A stretch of 64,000 nt of DNA from Sulfurirhabdus sp043759595 (GCA_043759595.1 JAYVLG010000158.1:6091-70090), one strand, 5' to 3'; positions 18,000-26,798 are shown, counted from the stretch's first letter. Numbers and translations: made by a program. Notes: generated by a model not told the origin, from the sequence alone.

Positions 18000-18416
18000 G
18001 TGCGCACTCGATCACTACTTATATTTATGCTCGCTGTATTTTCAGCCACGGCTTGTTCAACAGGCCCTATGAGAGATTTAGGATTAGATAAGCTCTCCCC
18101 TAGAAAGGCTGAACAGGAATTATCAATTGGTCTGAAAAGCTATGAAGATGGCAATTACCAGACTGCAGCAAAATACCTGCAGAATGCTTTAAGCTTGGGG
18201 CTTACCTTTAAAAAAGATCAGGTAAATGCGCACAAGTATCTGGCTTTTGTCTATTGTGCATCCGAACGTGAAAAACAATGCCGTGATGAATTCAAAAAAG
18301 CGCTGGAAATTGAACCCGGTTTTGAATTGAGTACTGCAGAAGCAGGCCATCCGATCTGGGGGCCTGTTTTCAGAGGTATGAAAGCGGAACAACCCCCCGC
18401 CAAAAAAAATAAATAA
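18000..18416 (+). CDS. Small TPR-type lipoprotein next to Ser/Thr kinase (TssQ-like?)
   Basis: 138 residues, starting at a GTG with AAAGGA 6-11 bases upstream. The signal peptide ends FSATACS, a lipobox with lipidated Cys near residue 19. The body contains TPR-like helices (SIGLKSYEDGNYQTAAKYL, HKYLAFVYCASEREKQC) and a conserved-looking end, AEAGHPIWGPVFRGM. From memory, similar small lipoproteins lie beside Ser/Thr kinases in other betaproteobacteria and some are named TssQ for association with type VI secretion. No type VI gene is in this window, so that link is weak. It is very likely co-transcribed with the kinase and could be its envelope partner. Confidence 0.75.
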   Translation: MRTRSLLIFMLAVFSATACSTGPMRDLGLDKLSPRKAEQELSIGLKSYEDGNYQTAAKYLQNALSLGLTFKKDQVNAHKYLAFVYCASEREKQCRDEFKKALEIEPGFELSTAEAGHPIWGPVFRGMKAEQPPAKKNK

Positions 18417-18427
18417 CGACCAGCTAG

Positions 18428-19183
18428 TTATTTTAAGTAAAACTCCATTTTCGTTCCTGCCAGTTCAATAATGTCATGATTTTTAAGGGCACGGGACTGC
18501 AGGCCTATGGATACACCGTTCAATAAAGGGAATTCACCCCCTTCTATATGAGTCAGAAAATAACCACCGGTGCGGCGCGTAATCACCGCCATCTGCAAAC
18601 CGGGCTTGCCAATGGTCGTAAGCGTTTTCTCAAGCTGCAACTCATGGCCGGCGCCTGGACCGCTTAATATTTGCAACCCGGCAGAATAAACGCTTAGCTG
18701 TTCAATATAATTTTTCTTTCCCGGCACCGAGGTTTTTTCGGTTCGCAATAATGGGCCTGCTCTTTTCAGTGTATCGCCCAATACATAACCAGCTTGCTCT
18801 TTCCCCTCTGTTTCACCCGAATCATCGTCGATAGTTTCATCAAAATCCATCAGCCACCCAAGGTCATCATCGTCCTGTAGCGGATTCACTAATGGTTCAT
18901 ATATGTATTTCAACAGAAAACCGCCAATTCTGATTTCATCCTTTTCTTGCAGGACACATTTCTTAACTGGCTGATTATTTACCCGGGTACCATTTGTGCT
19001 ATCAAGATCTTCCAGAAAGGAGTCGTTTCGAATGGTAATCACTAGCGCATGCTCTCCGCTAACGGCTTCATGCTTTAACTGAATATCATTATAAGGCTTA
19101 CGGCCGATTGTAATTCGTTCTTTGTCCAGCGCGTATTCACCTTCTATCTGGCCATCTTGATTGTATACAATAAATTTTGACAT
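18428..19183 (-). CDS. FHA-domain protein (copy 2 of the paralogous pair)
   Basis: 251 residues, paralogous to the FHA protein at 14593-15291 along its length. The N-terminal FHA domain (about 22-95) keeps GRK, the S-G-E-H phosphopeptide contact and STNGTRVNN, so it should bind phosphothreonine normally. An acidic linker (DDDDLGWLMDFDETIDDD) precedes the C-terminal degenerate FHA-like region (AVITRRTGGYFLTHIEG, LLNGVSIG). The gene follows a PP2C gene after about 31 bases and faces the kinase-lipoprotein unit tail to tail. Confidence 0.85.
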   Translation of the reverse strand: MSKFIVYNQDGQIEGEYALDKERITIGRKPYNDIQLKHEAVSGEHALVITIRNDSFLEDLDSTNGTRVNNQPVKKCVLQEKDEIRIGGFLLKYIYEPLVNPLQDDDDLGWLMDFDETIDDDSGETEGKEQAGYVLGDTLKRAGPLLRTEKTSVPGKKNYIEQLSVYSAGLQILSGPGAGHELQLEKTLTTIGKPGLQMAVITRRTGGYFLTHIEGGEFPLLNGVSIGLQSRALKNHDIIELAGTKMEFYLK

Positions 19184-19214
19184 CGTTGAATATGAGTAAA
19201 ACCCTAAGCGGGTA

Positions 19215-20021
19215 TCAAGAACTGATAACCCTGGCCAAAATCAGTGTAACATTATCGACACCTCCCTGATCAAGAGTACGTCGCAACAGTTTCTCTACCC
19301 CCCATCCCAGCCGGCCATCCATTTCGGTCAAAATGGAAAGTATTTCTCCATCATTCAACATATCATATAACCCATCTGAACATAACAGGAACAAGTCATC
19401 CGGGTTAACCGGATGTTCAAAAACATCCACCGTCACTCTGGGCTCTGATCCCAATGCTCTTGTCAGCATACTACGTGCAGCCACGCGCTGCCTTTCATCT
19501 TCCGGAAAGAAGCCCAGCTCGATTTGCTCTTGCAGTACGGTGTGATCTACAGTGAGTTGCTGCAAAACCCCCTCTCTCAAAAGGTAAAGCCGCGAATCGC
19601 CAACATTGGCTACAGTAACTATATCCTCGGCAAACTGCGCCATAACTATCGTTGTCCCCATTCCGGCACATTCAGGCGAATGCAATCCAACCTCATAAAT
19701 AGCCATGTTGGATTTTTCAATTGCATTACACGCGCGCGCCATTGATGGCGTTAAATCGTCACCGTAAAATAAACCAAAATCGGAAACAGGTTGTTCAACA
19801 TTTTTGAGTTCGCTGATGACAGTACTCACGGCAATTGCGCTTGCTACCTCTCCAGCCTGACAGCCTCCCATGCCATCTGCCAGAACCATCAAATTTACAT
19901 TAGCATCACAGCCAAAATTATCTTCATTAATCAGACGCACGCGCCCCTGATCACTCCCGCATGAAATCTCAAGAGTATAAGACTGCGTGTAAAACTTCGG
20001 CATTTCCAAAGCAATAACCAT
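19215..20021 (-). CDS. PP2C-type Ser/Thr protein phosphatase (copy 2)
   Basis: 268 residues with the PPM phosphatase motifs LINEDNF, VLADGMGG, GMGTTIVMAQF, ANVGDSRLY, LLCSDGLYDML and GVDNVTLILARV. All metal-binding Asp residues are present. It is paralogous to the phosphatase at 15306-16136. The start is uncertain: the ATG at 20021 lacks a ribosome site, and an ATG at 20003 is nearly as good. Gene order relative to the FHA partner is the same as in copy 1, so the pair was copied as a unit. Confidence 0.92.
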   Translation of the reverse strand: MVIALEMPKFYTQSYTLEISCGSDQGRVRLINEDNFGCDANVNLMVLADGMGGCQAGEVASAIAVSTVISELKNVEQPVSDFGLFYGDDLTPSMARACNAIEKSNMAIYEVGLHSPECAGMGTTIVMAQFAEDIVTVANVGDSRLYLLREGVLQQLTVDHTVLQEQIELGFFPEDERQRVAARSMLTRALGSEPRVTVDVFEHPVNPDDLFLLCSDGLYDMLNDGEILSILTEMDGRLGWGVEKLLRRTLDQGGVDNVTLILARVISS

Positions 20022-20141
20022 CTAGCGTACTCTATACCGTCAAATTGCTTCGCAGCAATAAAACAATGAATAAAAGGTAAAGTTGTAAAGCAATAATACT
20101 TAACCGCTATTGTAAAAAAATACCAATAAACTGATACGAAG

Positions 20142-21494
20142 CTATCTTCTGCAAGCTGAAACAGCTTCTTCAAGCCGGTCAACACTAACAATTTCAAGGC
20201 CAGGGATTGATTGTTTAGGCTTATTTCCCTTCGGTATAATCGCGTAGGTAAAACCCAGCTTTACAGCCTCCTTAAGCCTTTCTTGCCCCCTTTGAACGGG
20301 TCTGATCTCACCTGCCAACCCTACTTCCCCGAACACCACCATTTTTTCAGGCAAAGGTTTATTACGCAATGAGGAAACAATGGACAAAAGCACTGCCAGA
20401 TCAGCTGCAGGTTCGCTTATTTTCACCCCGCCTACTGCATTAACAAATACATCCTGATCAAAACAGGCTATGCCGGCATGCCTGTGCAATACAGCCAGCA
20501 GCATCGCCAGCCTGTTTTGCTCAAGCCCTACTGAAAGTCGTCGCGGGTTAGGCGAATGCGCTTCATCCACCAACGCCTGCACTTCTACCAGAAGTGGTCG
20601 TGTGCCTTCTTGAGTCACCATTACACAAGTACCGGGAACTTGCTGTTCATGTTGCGATAAAAAAAGCGCAGAAGGATTGCTCACACCACGCAATCCCTTT
20701 TCCGTCATGGCAAACACACCTAACTCATTAGCGGGACCAAAACGATTTTTAAATGCTCGAATCAACCGAAAACTGGAACTGGGGTCACCTTCAAAATAGA
20801 GCACTGTATCAACGATATGTTCCAATACACGCGGTCCAGCGAGGGAACCTTCCTTGGTGACATGCCCTACAAATATAATAGTTGTCCCGCTTTGTTTGGC
20901 AAACCGGGTTAGCTGCGCAGCACACTCTCGCACCTGCGCAACGCTGCCTGGTGCTGATTGCAGGGCTTCAGAGTAAGTCGTTTGTATGGAATCTATCACT
21001 GCCACGTCAGGTTTATGGGCTTGTAGTGTCGCCTGAATTTTTTCCAGCTGAATTTCTGCTAATAACTGCACTCCTTTAGCGTCAAGAGACAAACGCCTCG
21101 CACGCAGCGCAATCTGCTGAGCGGATTCCTCACCACTTACATACAGCACTTTGCGTTCAGTGCTCATATGGCACAATGACTGAAGCAAGAGCGTTGATTT
21201 ACCGATACCCGGATCACCTCCAATCAGGATAACTGTGCCATTCACCAGTCCGCCACCCAACACGCGATCAAACTCGGACACACCGCTCGTATAGCGAGGC
21301 TCCTCCTTCGCTTCTACATCACTCAGGCTTTGCACTTCACTGGTCACAGAAAGGGCGTTATATCGTGCTTTACTTGTCTCTGCGATGGTTTCAACCAGCG
21401 TATTCCATGCGAAGCAATGAGGACATTGTCCCTGCCATTTGGTAGATTGTCCGCCACATTCTGTACAGGTATAGATATTTTTTTGTTTGGCCAT
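20142..21494 (-). CDS. radA: DNA repair protein RadA (Sms)
   Basis: A RecA-related helicase that processes branched recombination intermediates. The 450-residue protein has the N-terminal zinc finger CTECGGQSTKWQGQCPHC (residues about 10-27) and Walker A GGDPGIGKSTL near 91. The RadA-specific KNRFGPANELG motif is near 250, and the Lon-protease-like C-terminal domain includes VNAVGGVKISEPAADLAVL and VGLAGEIRPV. It is the distal gene after dnaB and alr on the same strand, with its own likely promoter at 21547-21575. Confidence 0.97.
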   Translation of the reverse strand: MAKQKNIYTCTECGGQSTKWQGQCPHCFAWNTLVETIAETSKARYNALSVTSEVQSLSDVEAKEEPRYTSGVSEFDRVLGGGLVNGTVILIGGDPGIGKSTLLLQSLCHMSTERKVLYVSGEESAQQIALRARRLSLDAKGVQLLAEIQLEKIQATLQAHKPDVAVIDSIQTTYSEALQSAPGSVAQVRECAAQLTRFAKQSGTTIIFVGHVTKEGSLAGPRVLEHIVDTVLYFEGDPSSSFRLIRAFKNRFGPANELGVFAMTEKGLRGVSNPSALFLSQHEQQVPGTCVMVTQEGTRPLLVEVQALVDEAHSPNPRRLSVGLEQNRLAMLLAVLHRHAGIACFDQDVFVNAVGGVKISEPAADLAVLLSIVSSLRNKPLPEKMVVFGEVGLAGEIRPVQRGQERLKEAVKLGFTYAIIPKGNKPKQSIPGLEIVSVDRLEEAVSACRR

Positions 21495-21546
21495 TCTTTG
21501 TTTTTACCTGCTTTGGCGATTAACCAAAATTGAGCCACAGAAATTT

Positions 21547-21575
21547 ATTATGACATTTAGTTTTATTGTGTACAA
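21547..21575 (-). promoter_or_regulatory. Candidate promoter of radA
   Basis: On the minus strand TTGTAC (21575-21570) and CATAAT (21552-21547) are 17 bases apart, about 50 bases before the radA start. The -10 is good, the -35 weak. Confidence 0.4.
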
Positions 21576-21629
21576 TGTTTTCCATGAGCATCGGTTTTTT
21601 TCTTGCCACACTTAAAGTCATACCTTAGC

Positions 21630-22700
21630 TCAAATCTCAACTACCGGCACCCTCGAAGCAAGTGCACAGAGCAATTCATAACTGATTGTTCCTGCAGCTC
21701 GCGCAACTTCATCAACAGACATGCCATCACCCCAAAGCGTCACCTCGCTTCCAACCTGTGCCTGCGCAATGTCCGTCACATCTACGTTCAGCATATCCAT
21801 CGATACGCGGCCTAACGTTCTTGTCCGCTTACCTTGCACAAGCACAGGTGTACCCGTTGGCGCATGGCGCGGATAGCCATCTGCATAACCGCAGGCAACA
21901 ATACCTACACGCATATCACGATCGGCCACAAAAGTTGCGCCATACCCGACGCATTCGCCCTTTTTGATTGATTGCACTGCAATGATCTGACTTGTAAGTG
22001 TCATTACCGGCTGCAATCCTAATTCCTCAGCACTTCTATCAGCAAAAGGGGAAGAGCCGTAAAGCATGATACCGGGACGCACCCAATCACCATGCGAATC
22101 GGGATATCGCAAAATCGCAGCAGAATTTGCAAGACAGCGCATATGATACAAACCTTGAACAACACTGTTAAATGATGAAAATTGCACTGAAATCCCCTTT
22201 TCATCATCCGCTGTAGCAAAATGCGTCATCAAGGTGATATTGTGAATCACTGTACAGCTTTTAAGAATAGACAAAGCCTCATGGAACGCTTCAGCCTTAA
22301 ACCCTAGCCGATTCATTCCCGAGTTCATTTTCAGAAAAACATCAATCTTTTTTGGCAACCATGCTTGCGAGAGAATTTCCAACTGAATTTGGTTATGCAC
22401 CACAATCGACAAATGATGGTCCGCAATAATCGGCAGCTCATCTGCAGTAAAAAAACCTTCAAGCAACAGTATAGATTTCCTGAAACCCATTTCACGCAGG
22501 CAAATGGCATCCTCAAGCGCCAGTACAGCAATACCATCAACGTTGCCAATTAAAACCTGCGCCACCCGCTTCAGGCCATGTCCATAGCCGTTTGCCTTAA
22601 TCACTGCCATTATTTTCGATTCGGGCGCACATCTTCGTACAACATGAAGATTACGGTCAAACGCAGAAAGATTGATTCGTGCTTGAAGAGGGCGAGGCAT
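21630..22700 (-). CDS. alr: Alanine racemase
   Basis: A PLP enzyme making D-alanine for peptidoglycan. The 356-residue protein has the PLP-lysine motif AVIKANGYGHG near residue 34, the catalytic Tyr region VGYGATFVA, RVSMDMLNVDVTD and the closing SYELLCALASRVPVVEI. The length is typical of the proteobacterial enzyme. It lies between dnaB and radA on the same strand. Confidence 0.97.
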   Translation of the reverse strand: MPRPLQARINLSAFDRNLHVVRRCAPESKIMAVIKANGYGHGLKRVAQVLIGNVDGIAVLALEDAICLREMGFRKSILLLEGFFTADELPIIADHHLSIVVHNQIQLEILSQAWLPKKIDVFLKMNSGMNRLGFKAEAFHEALSILKSCTVIHNITLMTHFATADDEKGISVQFSSFNSVVQGLYHMRCLANSAAILRYPDSHGDWVRPGIMLYGSSPFADRSAEELGLQPVMTLTSQIIAVQSIKKGECVGYGATFVADRDMRVGIVACGYADGYPRHAPTGTPVLVQGKRTRTLGRVSMDMLNVDVTDIAQAQVGSEVTLWGDGMSVDEVARAAGTISYELLCALASRVPVVEI

Positions 22701-22858
22701 GGATAGAATTAGATTGAATTGTAAAGTTAGGAGATACTAAGCCAAATTACTAAAACCTGAATGTACCCAAAAAATAAAGAAGAAAAACGCCTTACTGTAA
22801 TTAAACATACCTTTTCAGAACCTGCGTTTATCCTGCATTTACAAACAATGCACCCAAA

Positions 22859-24247
22859 TCAGTATTGACCGGCATGAGCAAAGTTTTCAAATTTGGTATA
22901 TTCCCCAAGGAAAGTCAGTCGCACGGTACCAATAGGGCCATTACGCTGCTTACCAATAATAATTTCAGCGGTACCTTTTTCTTGTGTATCAGGGTTATAG
23001 ACCTCATCTCGATATATAAACAGAATAACGTCAGCATCCTGCTCAATAGCACCTGACTCACGTAAATCTGACATAACAGGTCGCTTATTAGGGCGTTGCT
23101 CCAAACTTCGATTAAGCTGAGAAAGTGCTATAACGGGCACATTCAACTCTTTAGCCAACCCTTTCAATGACCGGGATATTTCAGAAATTTCAGTCGCCCT
23201 GTTCTCGCCATTTCCACTCCCGCTCATCAGTTGCAGATAATCGATTACGATCAGGCCAAGCTTTCCATACTGCCGGTGAAGACGGCGTGACCTGGCTCGC
23301 ACTTCCATCGATGTCAGCGCAGGCGATTCATCAATATGAATCGGGGCATCATTTAATTTACCTACAGCGTAAGTGAGATTATGCCAATCATCATCCTGCA
23401 ACTTCCCCGTACGCACTTTATGCTGATCCAAACGTCCAACCGAACCCATCATACGCATAACCAACTGAGCTCCGCCCATTTCCATACTGAAAATGGCAAC
23501 GGGCAAACCTGATTCAAGCGCAACCGTTTCCGCAATGTTGATGGAAAAAGCTGTTTTACCCATGGATGGCCGGCCAGCAACAATCACCAAATCTCCAGGC
23601 TGCAAGCCGGAAGTCATCTTATCCAGATCAGTAAAACCAGTGGGTATTCCAGTTACATCGCTGTTATTATCACTGCGAAACAATTCATCAATGCGTTCCA
23701 CAACTTGTGTCAGCAGCGGTTGAATATCCAGAAATCCTTGCTTTCCCCTTGAACCTTCTTCAGCAATTTCAAATACTTTTGCCTCCGCTTTGTCCAATAA
23801 TTCAGAGGCGTTGCGCCCCATTGGGTTATATGCACTTTCAGCAATATCAGTACCAACCTGTACCAATTTCCGCATGACTGAACGCTCACGAACAATCTCT
23901 GCGTAGCGTCGAATATTTGCAGCAGAAGGCGTATTTTGGGCTAACCCGCCCAGATATGACAAACCGCCTATGTTTTGCAATTCAGCACTGCTTTCCAATG
24001 ATTCTGACACTGTAATAACGTCAGCAGGTCTATTCTGTTCAATCAGCTTGGAAATATGCCGATAAATCAGTTTATGATCATGCCGATAAAAATCGGATTC
24101 CGTCACCAGATCCGCAATTTTTTCCCAGGCACTATTTTCCAATAACAATCCACCAAGAACGGATTGCTCAGCCTCTACAGAATGAGGGGGAAGCTTAAGG
24201 GACTCAACCTGCTGGTCAAGCATCATTGATGACACATTTTGAACCAT
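22859..24247 (-). CDS. dnaB: Replicative DNA helicase DnaB
   Basis: The hexameric 5'-3' replication fork helicase. The 462-residue protein has the N-terminal DnaB domain (KLPPHSVEAEQSVLGGLLLE), then the RecA-like ATPase with Walker A AGRPSMGKTAFSIN near residue 210, VIDYLQLM, and the arginine-finger region KQRNGPIGTVRLTF near the C-terminus. No intein was seen. It is preceded by the rplI terminator at 24337-24367. Confidence 0.98.
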   Translation of the reverse strand: MVQNVSSMMLDQQVESLKLPPHSVEAEQSVLGGLLLENSAWEKIADLVTESDFYRHDHKLIYRHISKLIEQNRPADVITVSESLESSAELQNIGGLSYLGGLAQNTPSAANIRRYAEIVRERSVMRKLVQVGTDIAESAYNPMGRNASELLDKAEAKVFEIAEEGSRGKQGFLDIQPLLTQVVERIDELFRSDNNSDVTGIPTGFTDLDKMTSGLQPGDLVIVAGRPSMGKTAFSINIAETVALESGLPVAIFSMEMGGAQLVMRMMGSVGRLDQHKVRTGKLQDDDWHNLTYAVGKLNDAPIHIDESPALTSMEVRARSRRLHRQYGKLGLIVIDYLQLMSGSGNGENRATEISEISRSLKGLAKELNVPVIALSQLNRSLEQRPNKRPVMSDLRESGAIEQDADVILFIYRDEVYNPDTQEKGTAEIIIGKQRNGPIGTVRLTFLGEYTKFENFAHAGQY

Positions 24248-24336
24248 CTGAATTCTTCGAGGGGAAATAAAGTAAACTATACATGAAAGGTTAATATTAG
24301 CATTTTTGAAGGTATCACAAGTGAACTTACAGAAAT

Positions 24337-24367
24337 AAAAAAGGGCTGTAACTACCAGCCCTTTTTT
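24337..24367 (-). terminator. Rho-independent terminator after rplI
   Basis: A 12-bp stem (AAAAAAGGGCTG with its complement) around a 7-base loop ends in a T tract on the minus strand. It closes the rpsF-priB-rpsR-rplI transcript. Confidence 0.85.
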
Positions 24368-24391
24368 AATTCAGTTAAAACCAGTGCTTAA

Positions 24392-24841
24392 TTAGTTTTC
24401 ACCGAGCACAGTTACCGTGATATTGACAACAACGTCAGTATGCAATGCAACAGTAATTGCATATTCACCAATCAATTTCAATGGACCATCAGGCAGTCTG
24501 ATTTCAGACTTTGGCACATCAAAACCTTTTGCTTTCAATGCTTCAGAAATGTCTGCATTGGTCACAGAACCAAACAATCTGCCATCCACGCCCGCTTTTT
24601 GACTGATTTGTATAGCCAAACCTTCCATCTTTGCGGCACGTGCCTGAGAATCAGCTAAAACTGCAGCTTGCGCTTTTTCAAGTTCAGCACGCTTCGCTTC
24701 AAACTCAGCCAGGTTCGCTGCTGTAGCACGCTTAGCCTTACCTTGAGGAATCAAATAGTTACGCGCATAGCCGTCTTTCACTTTAACGACATCACCCAAC
24801 TGACCCAGGTTAACCACTTTTTCCATCATAATAATTTGCAT
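24392..24841 (-). CDS. rplI: 50S ribosomal protein L9
   Basis: 149 residues, the usual length for L9. It starts MQIIMMEKVVNLGQLGDVVKVKDGYARNYLIPQG, the N-terminal rRNA-binding domain, followed by the long connecting helix and the C-terminal domain (GRLFGSVTNADI). It is the last gene of the S6 operon, 10 bases after rpsR. Confidence 0.98.
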   Translation of the reverse strand: MQIIMMEKVVNLGQLGDVVKVKDGYARNYLIPQGKAKRATAANLAEFEAKRAELEKAQAAVLADSQARAAKMEGLAIQISQKAGVDGRLFGSVTNADISEALKAKGFDVPKSEIRLPDGPLKLIGEYAITVALHTDVVVNITVTVLGEN

Positions 24842-24851
24842 AGCTGACTCC

Positions 24852-25079
24852 TTAATGCAGATCGGTATAGTGGAGCAATGCCAAGAAGCGAGCGCGCTTG
24901 ATAGCAGTACCTAACTGGCGCTGAAAACGGGCTTTGGTGCCTGTAATACGCGCAGGAATGATCTTACCGTTTTCGTTGATGAAATCTTTCAACAACTCAA
25001 CATCTTTATAATCAACTTCTTTGATACCTTCGGCGGTAAACCGGCAGTATTTTCTACGTCTGAACATTTGACGGGACAT
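24852..25079 (-). CDS. rpsR: 30S ribosomal protein S18
   Basis: 75 residues with the S18 signature (RRRKYCRF near the N-terminus, then IPARITGTKARFQRQLGTAI). It binds the 30S platform together with S6. It lies three bases after priB. Confidence 0.98.
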   Translation of the reverse strand: MSRQMFRRRKYCRFTAEGIKEVDYKDVELLKDFINENGKIIPARITGTKARFQRQLGTAIKRARFLALLHYTDLH

Positions 25080-25082
25080 GAC

Positions 25083-25382
25083 TCACCTCTTCAATTCGAA
25101 TTTATTAACGTGTAACACCAAGTGTGTACTCATACGGCTTTTGCGGGAGAGGAAGCCATCCAGTTTCACATAGTCGCCAATTTTTAATCGGTTAACATCC
25201 TGCGCCACTTTATCCAGTGCAATCGAACTTATCTCGCATTGCACCAGTCGTTTTCCACCTGCTTCTACTTGTTCTGACTCATGCCCGATTTTGAAATTCA
25301 CGATCGGTATGCCAGCAGGCGTATAACGTATTTCTTCCTTCTCTACAATCAAACCGCACAATACAACGCGGTTACAATTCAC
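25083..25382 (-). CDS. priB: Primosomal replication protein N (PriB)
   Basis: A single-stranded DNA-binding OB-fold protein used in replication restart. 99 residues beginning NRVVLCGLIVEKEEIRYTPAG, with the PriB/SSB pattern through VQCEISSIALDKVA. The start is a GTG directly after the rpsF stop codon, with no spacer, which implies re-initiation by the same ribosome. The position between rpsF and rpsR is standard. Confidence 0.95.
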   Translation of the reverse strand: MNCNRVVLCGLIVEKEEIRYTPAGIPIVNFKIGHESEQVEAGGKRLVQCEISSIALDKVAQDVNRLKIGDYVKLDGFLSRKSRMSTHLVLHVNKFELKR

Positions 25383-25781
25383 TTAAACTACTGATTCCTG
25401 CGCTGCATCTGCATCAGATGAATCTCTGCCGCCTTCATCACCTCTGGATGCCGGTCTGGCTCTTTCTTCCTTCATCATAGCTGAAGGCTCAGTCACAGCT
25501 TCTTTCATCTTCGCGGTCAGGTGACGCAATACAGCATCATTGAATTTGAACGCATGTTCGAGTTCATCCAGGGTTTCCTGGTCGCATTCGATGTTCATCA
25601 TTACATAGTGTGCTTTATGAACTTTCTGAATTGGGTAAGCCATCTGACGACGACCCCAATCTTCCAGACGGTGAATTTTGCCTTCTTTTGCAGTGATCGT
25701 AGCGCGATAACGCTCGATCATGGCGCCAACCTGCTCACTTTGATCAGGATGAACGATAAATACAATCTCGTAATGTCGCAT
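25383..25781 (-). CDS. rpsF: 30S ribosomal protein S6
   Basis: 132 residues. It starts MRHYEIVFIVHPDQSEQVGAM and contains RQMAYPIQKVHKAHYVMMNIE, the S6 core, with a charged variable tail after residue 100. It has an AAAAGGAG ribosome site and heads the rpsF-priB-rpsR-rplI operon. A hairpin in the leader may be the S6:S18 feedback site. Confidence 0.98.
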   Translation of the reverse strand: MRHYEIVFIVHPDQSEQVGAMIERYRATITAKEGKIHRLEDWGRRQMAYPIQKVHKAHYVMMNIECDQETLDELEHAFKFNDAVLRHLTAKMKEAVTEPSAMMKEERARPASRGDEGGRDSSDADAAQESVV

Positions 25782-25801
25782 GTATGCTCCTTTTGGAAAT
25801 A

Positions 25802-25828
25802 GCCTTCCGATATGCGCGTCGGTAAGGC
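25802..25828 (-). promoter_or_regulatory. Leader hairpin of rpsF, candidate S6:S18 autoregulatory site
   Basis: On the minus strand GCCTT-A-CCGA-loop-TCGG-AAGGC forms a stem with one bulged A, about 20 bases before the rpsF ATG and directly upstream of its ribosome site. A conserved hairpin with a CCG element in rpsF leaders is reported to bind the S6:S18 complex and repress translation. The match is by layout and short motif only. Confidence 0.5.
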
Positions 25829-25895
25829 AAGGTTATAAACGGCTTATTCTTTGATCCCGGCCAAGCAATTGACCAACAAAAACCAAAGAAGCGGA

Positions 25896-25925
25896 ATTAT
25901 ACAGGTAGTTCAATGGATTAATCAA
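25896..25925 (-). promoter_or_regulatory. Promoter of the rpsF operon
   Basis: On the minus strand TTGATT (25925-25920) and a perfect TATAAT (25901-25896) are 18 bases apart, giving a leader of about 105 bases that includes the hairpin at 25802-25828. Nothing else is seen in 25782-25999. Confidence 0.65.
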
Positions 25926-25999
25926 GATTAACAGAAGATTTGGGAAAGCAGCGTGAATCCCTGCCCACCCTTGAAGTGCGGGCCCCTTTATTAAAAGGC

Positions 26000-26740
26000 C
26001 TACCCTTTCAAGGCTCTTTGCCGCTGTGTTTCGTATAAGCAAACCCCTGTCGATACAGAAACGTTTAAACTTTCTACTGTACCAAACATGGGGATACTCA
26101 CGGTAAAGTCACACAGTTCTCGCGTTAATCGTCGCATGCCAGTCCCTTCAGTTCCCAATACCCAGGCTAACGGACCATCCAGCTTGGCTGTAAGTAAATC
26201 CTGATCCGCATCCGCCGCTGTACCTGCTATCCATACACCCATATCCTTCAGATCACGCATCGTTCTCGCCAGATTAGTCACCGCGATATACGGCACTGTT
26301 TCAGCTGCACCGCAGGCCACTTTGCTGACTGTCTGGTTCAAACCAACAGCGCGGTCCTTTGGCGCAACCACCGCATGCACGCCAAACGCATCCGCAGTCC
26401 TTAAGCAGGCACCCAGATTATGAGGATCCTGAATCCCATCCAGAATCAAAAGTAATGGCGGTTCATTCAGGTCTTCCAGCAATTCGCCCAGATCATGATG
26501 CTGTTTGACAGGCAACACCTTTGCCAGCACGCCCTGATGTTTGTCATGGCCCGCCATGGCATTCAAACGGTCATTGGGCGTCATAACGATTCGAATAGCA
26601 TTTGTTTCTGCCAGTTGCACGAGATCTCGCGCGCGCGCATCATGGCGCCCGCTGTCCAAATACAGATCCACAATACTTTTAGGGTTCTGCCGAATACGGC
26701 TGGATACGGCGTGAAAACCGCTAATAATCAAACGTGACAT
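26000..26740 (-). CDS. rlmB: 23S rRNA (guanosine-2'-O-)-methyltransferase RlmB
   Basis: A SpoU/TrmH-family knotted methyltransferase acting on G2251 of 23S rRNA in E. coli. 246 residues: an N-terminal substrate-binding region, then the three SPOUT motifs, ILDGIQDPHNLGACLRTADAFG, LGTEGTGMRRLTRELCD and SIPMFGTVESLNVSVSTGVCLYE. It lies about 60 bases after rnr on the same strand, the same order as in E. coli. Confidence 0.96.
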   Translation of the reverse strand: MSRLIISGFHAVSSRIRQNPKSIVDLYLDSGRHDARARDLVQLAETNAIRIVMTPNDRLNAMAGHDKHQGVLAKVLPVKQHHDLGELLEDLNEPPLLLILDGIQDPHNLGACLRTADAFGVHAVVAPKDRAVGLNQTVSKVACGAAETVPYIAVTNLARTMRDLKDMGVWIAGTAADADQDLLTAKLDGPLAWVLGTEGTGMRRLTRELCDFTVSIPMFGTVESLNVSVSTGVCLYETQRQRALKG

Positions 26741-26798
26741 GAATAGATTTCTTTCTAAAAAAACGCAGGGTGCGCGTTAAGCACACCCTTCACGGTTA

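Noticed and set aside
25782..25999. Possible riboswitch in the rpsF leader
   Set aside because: Only a small hairpin is present; no known ligand-binding layout was seen, so it is reported as a protein-binding candidate only.
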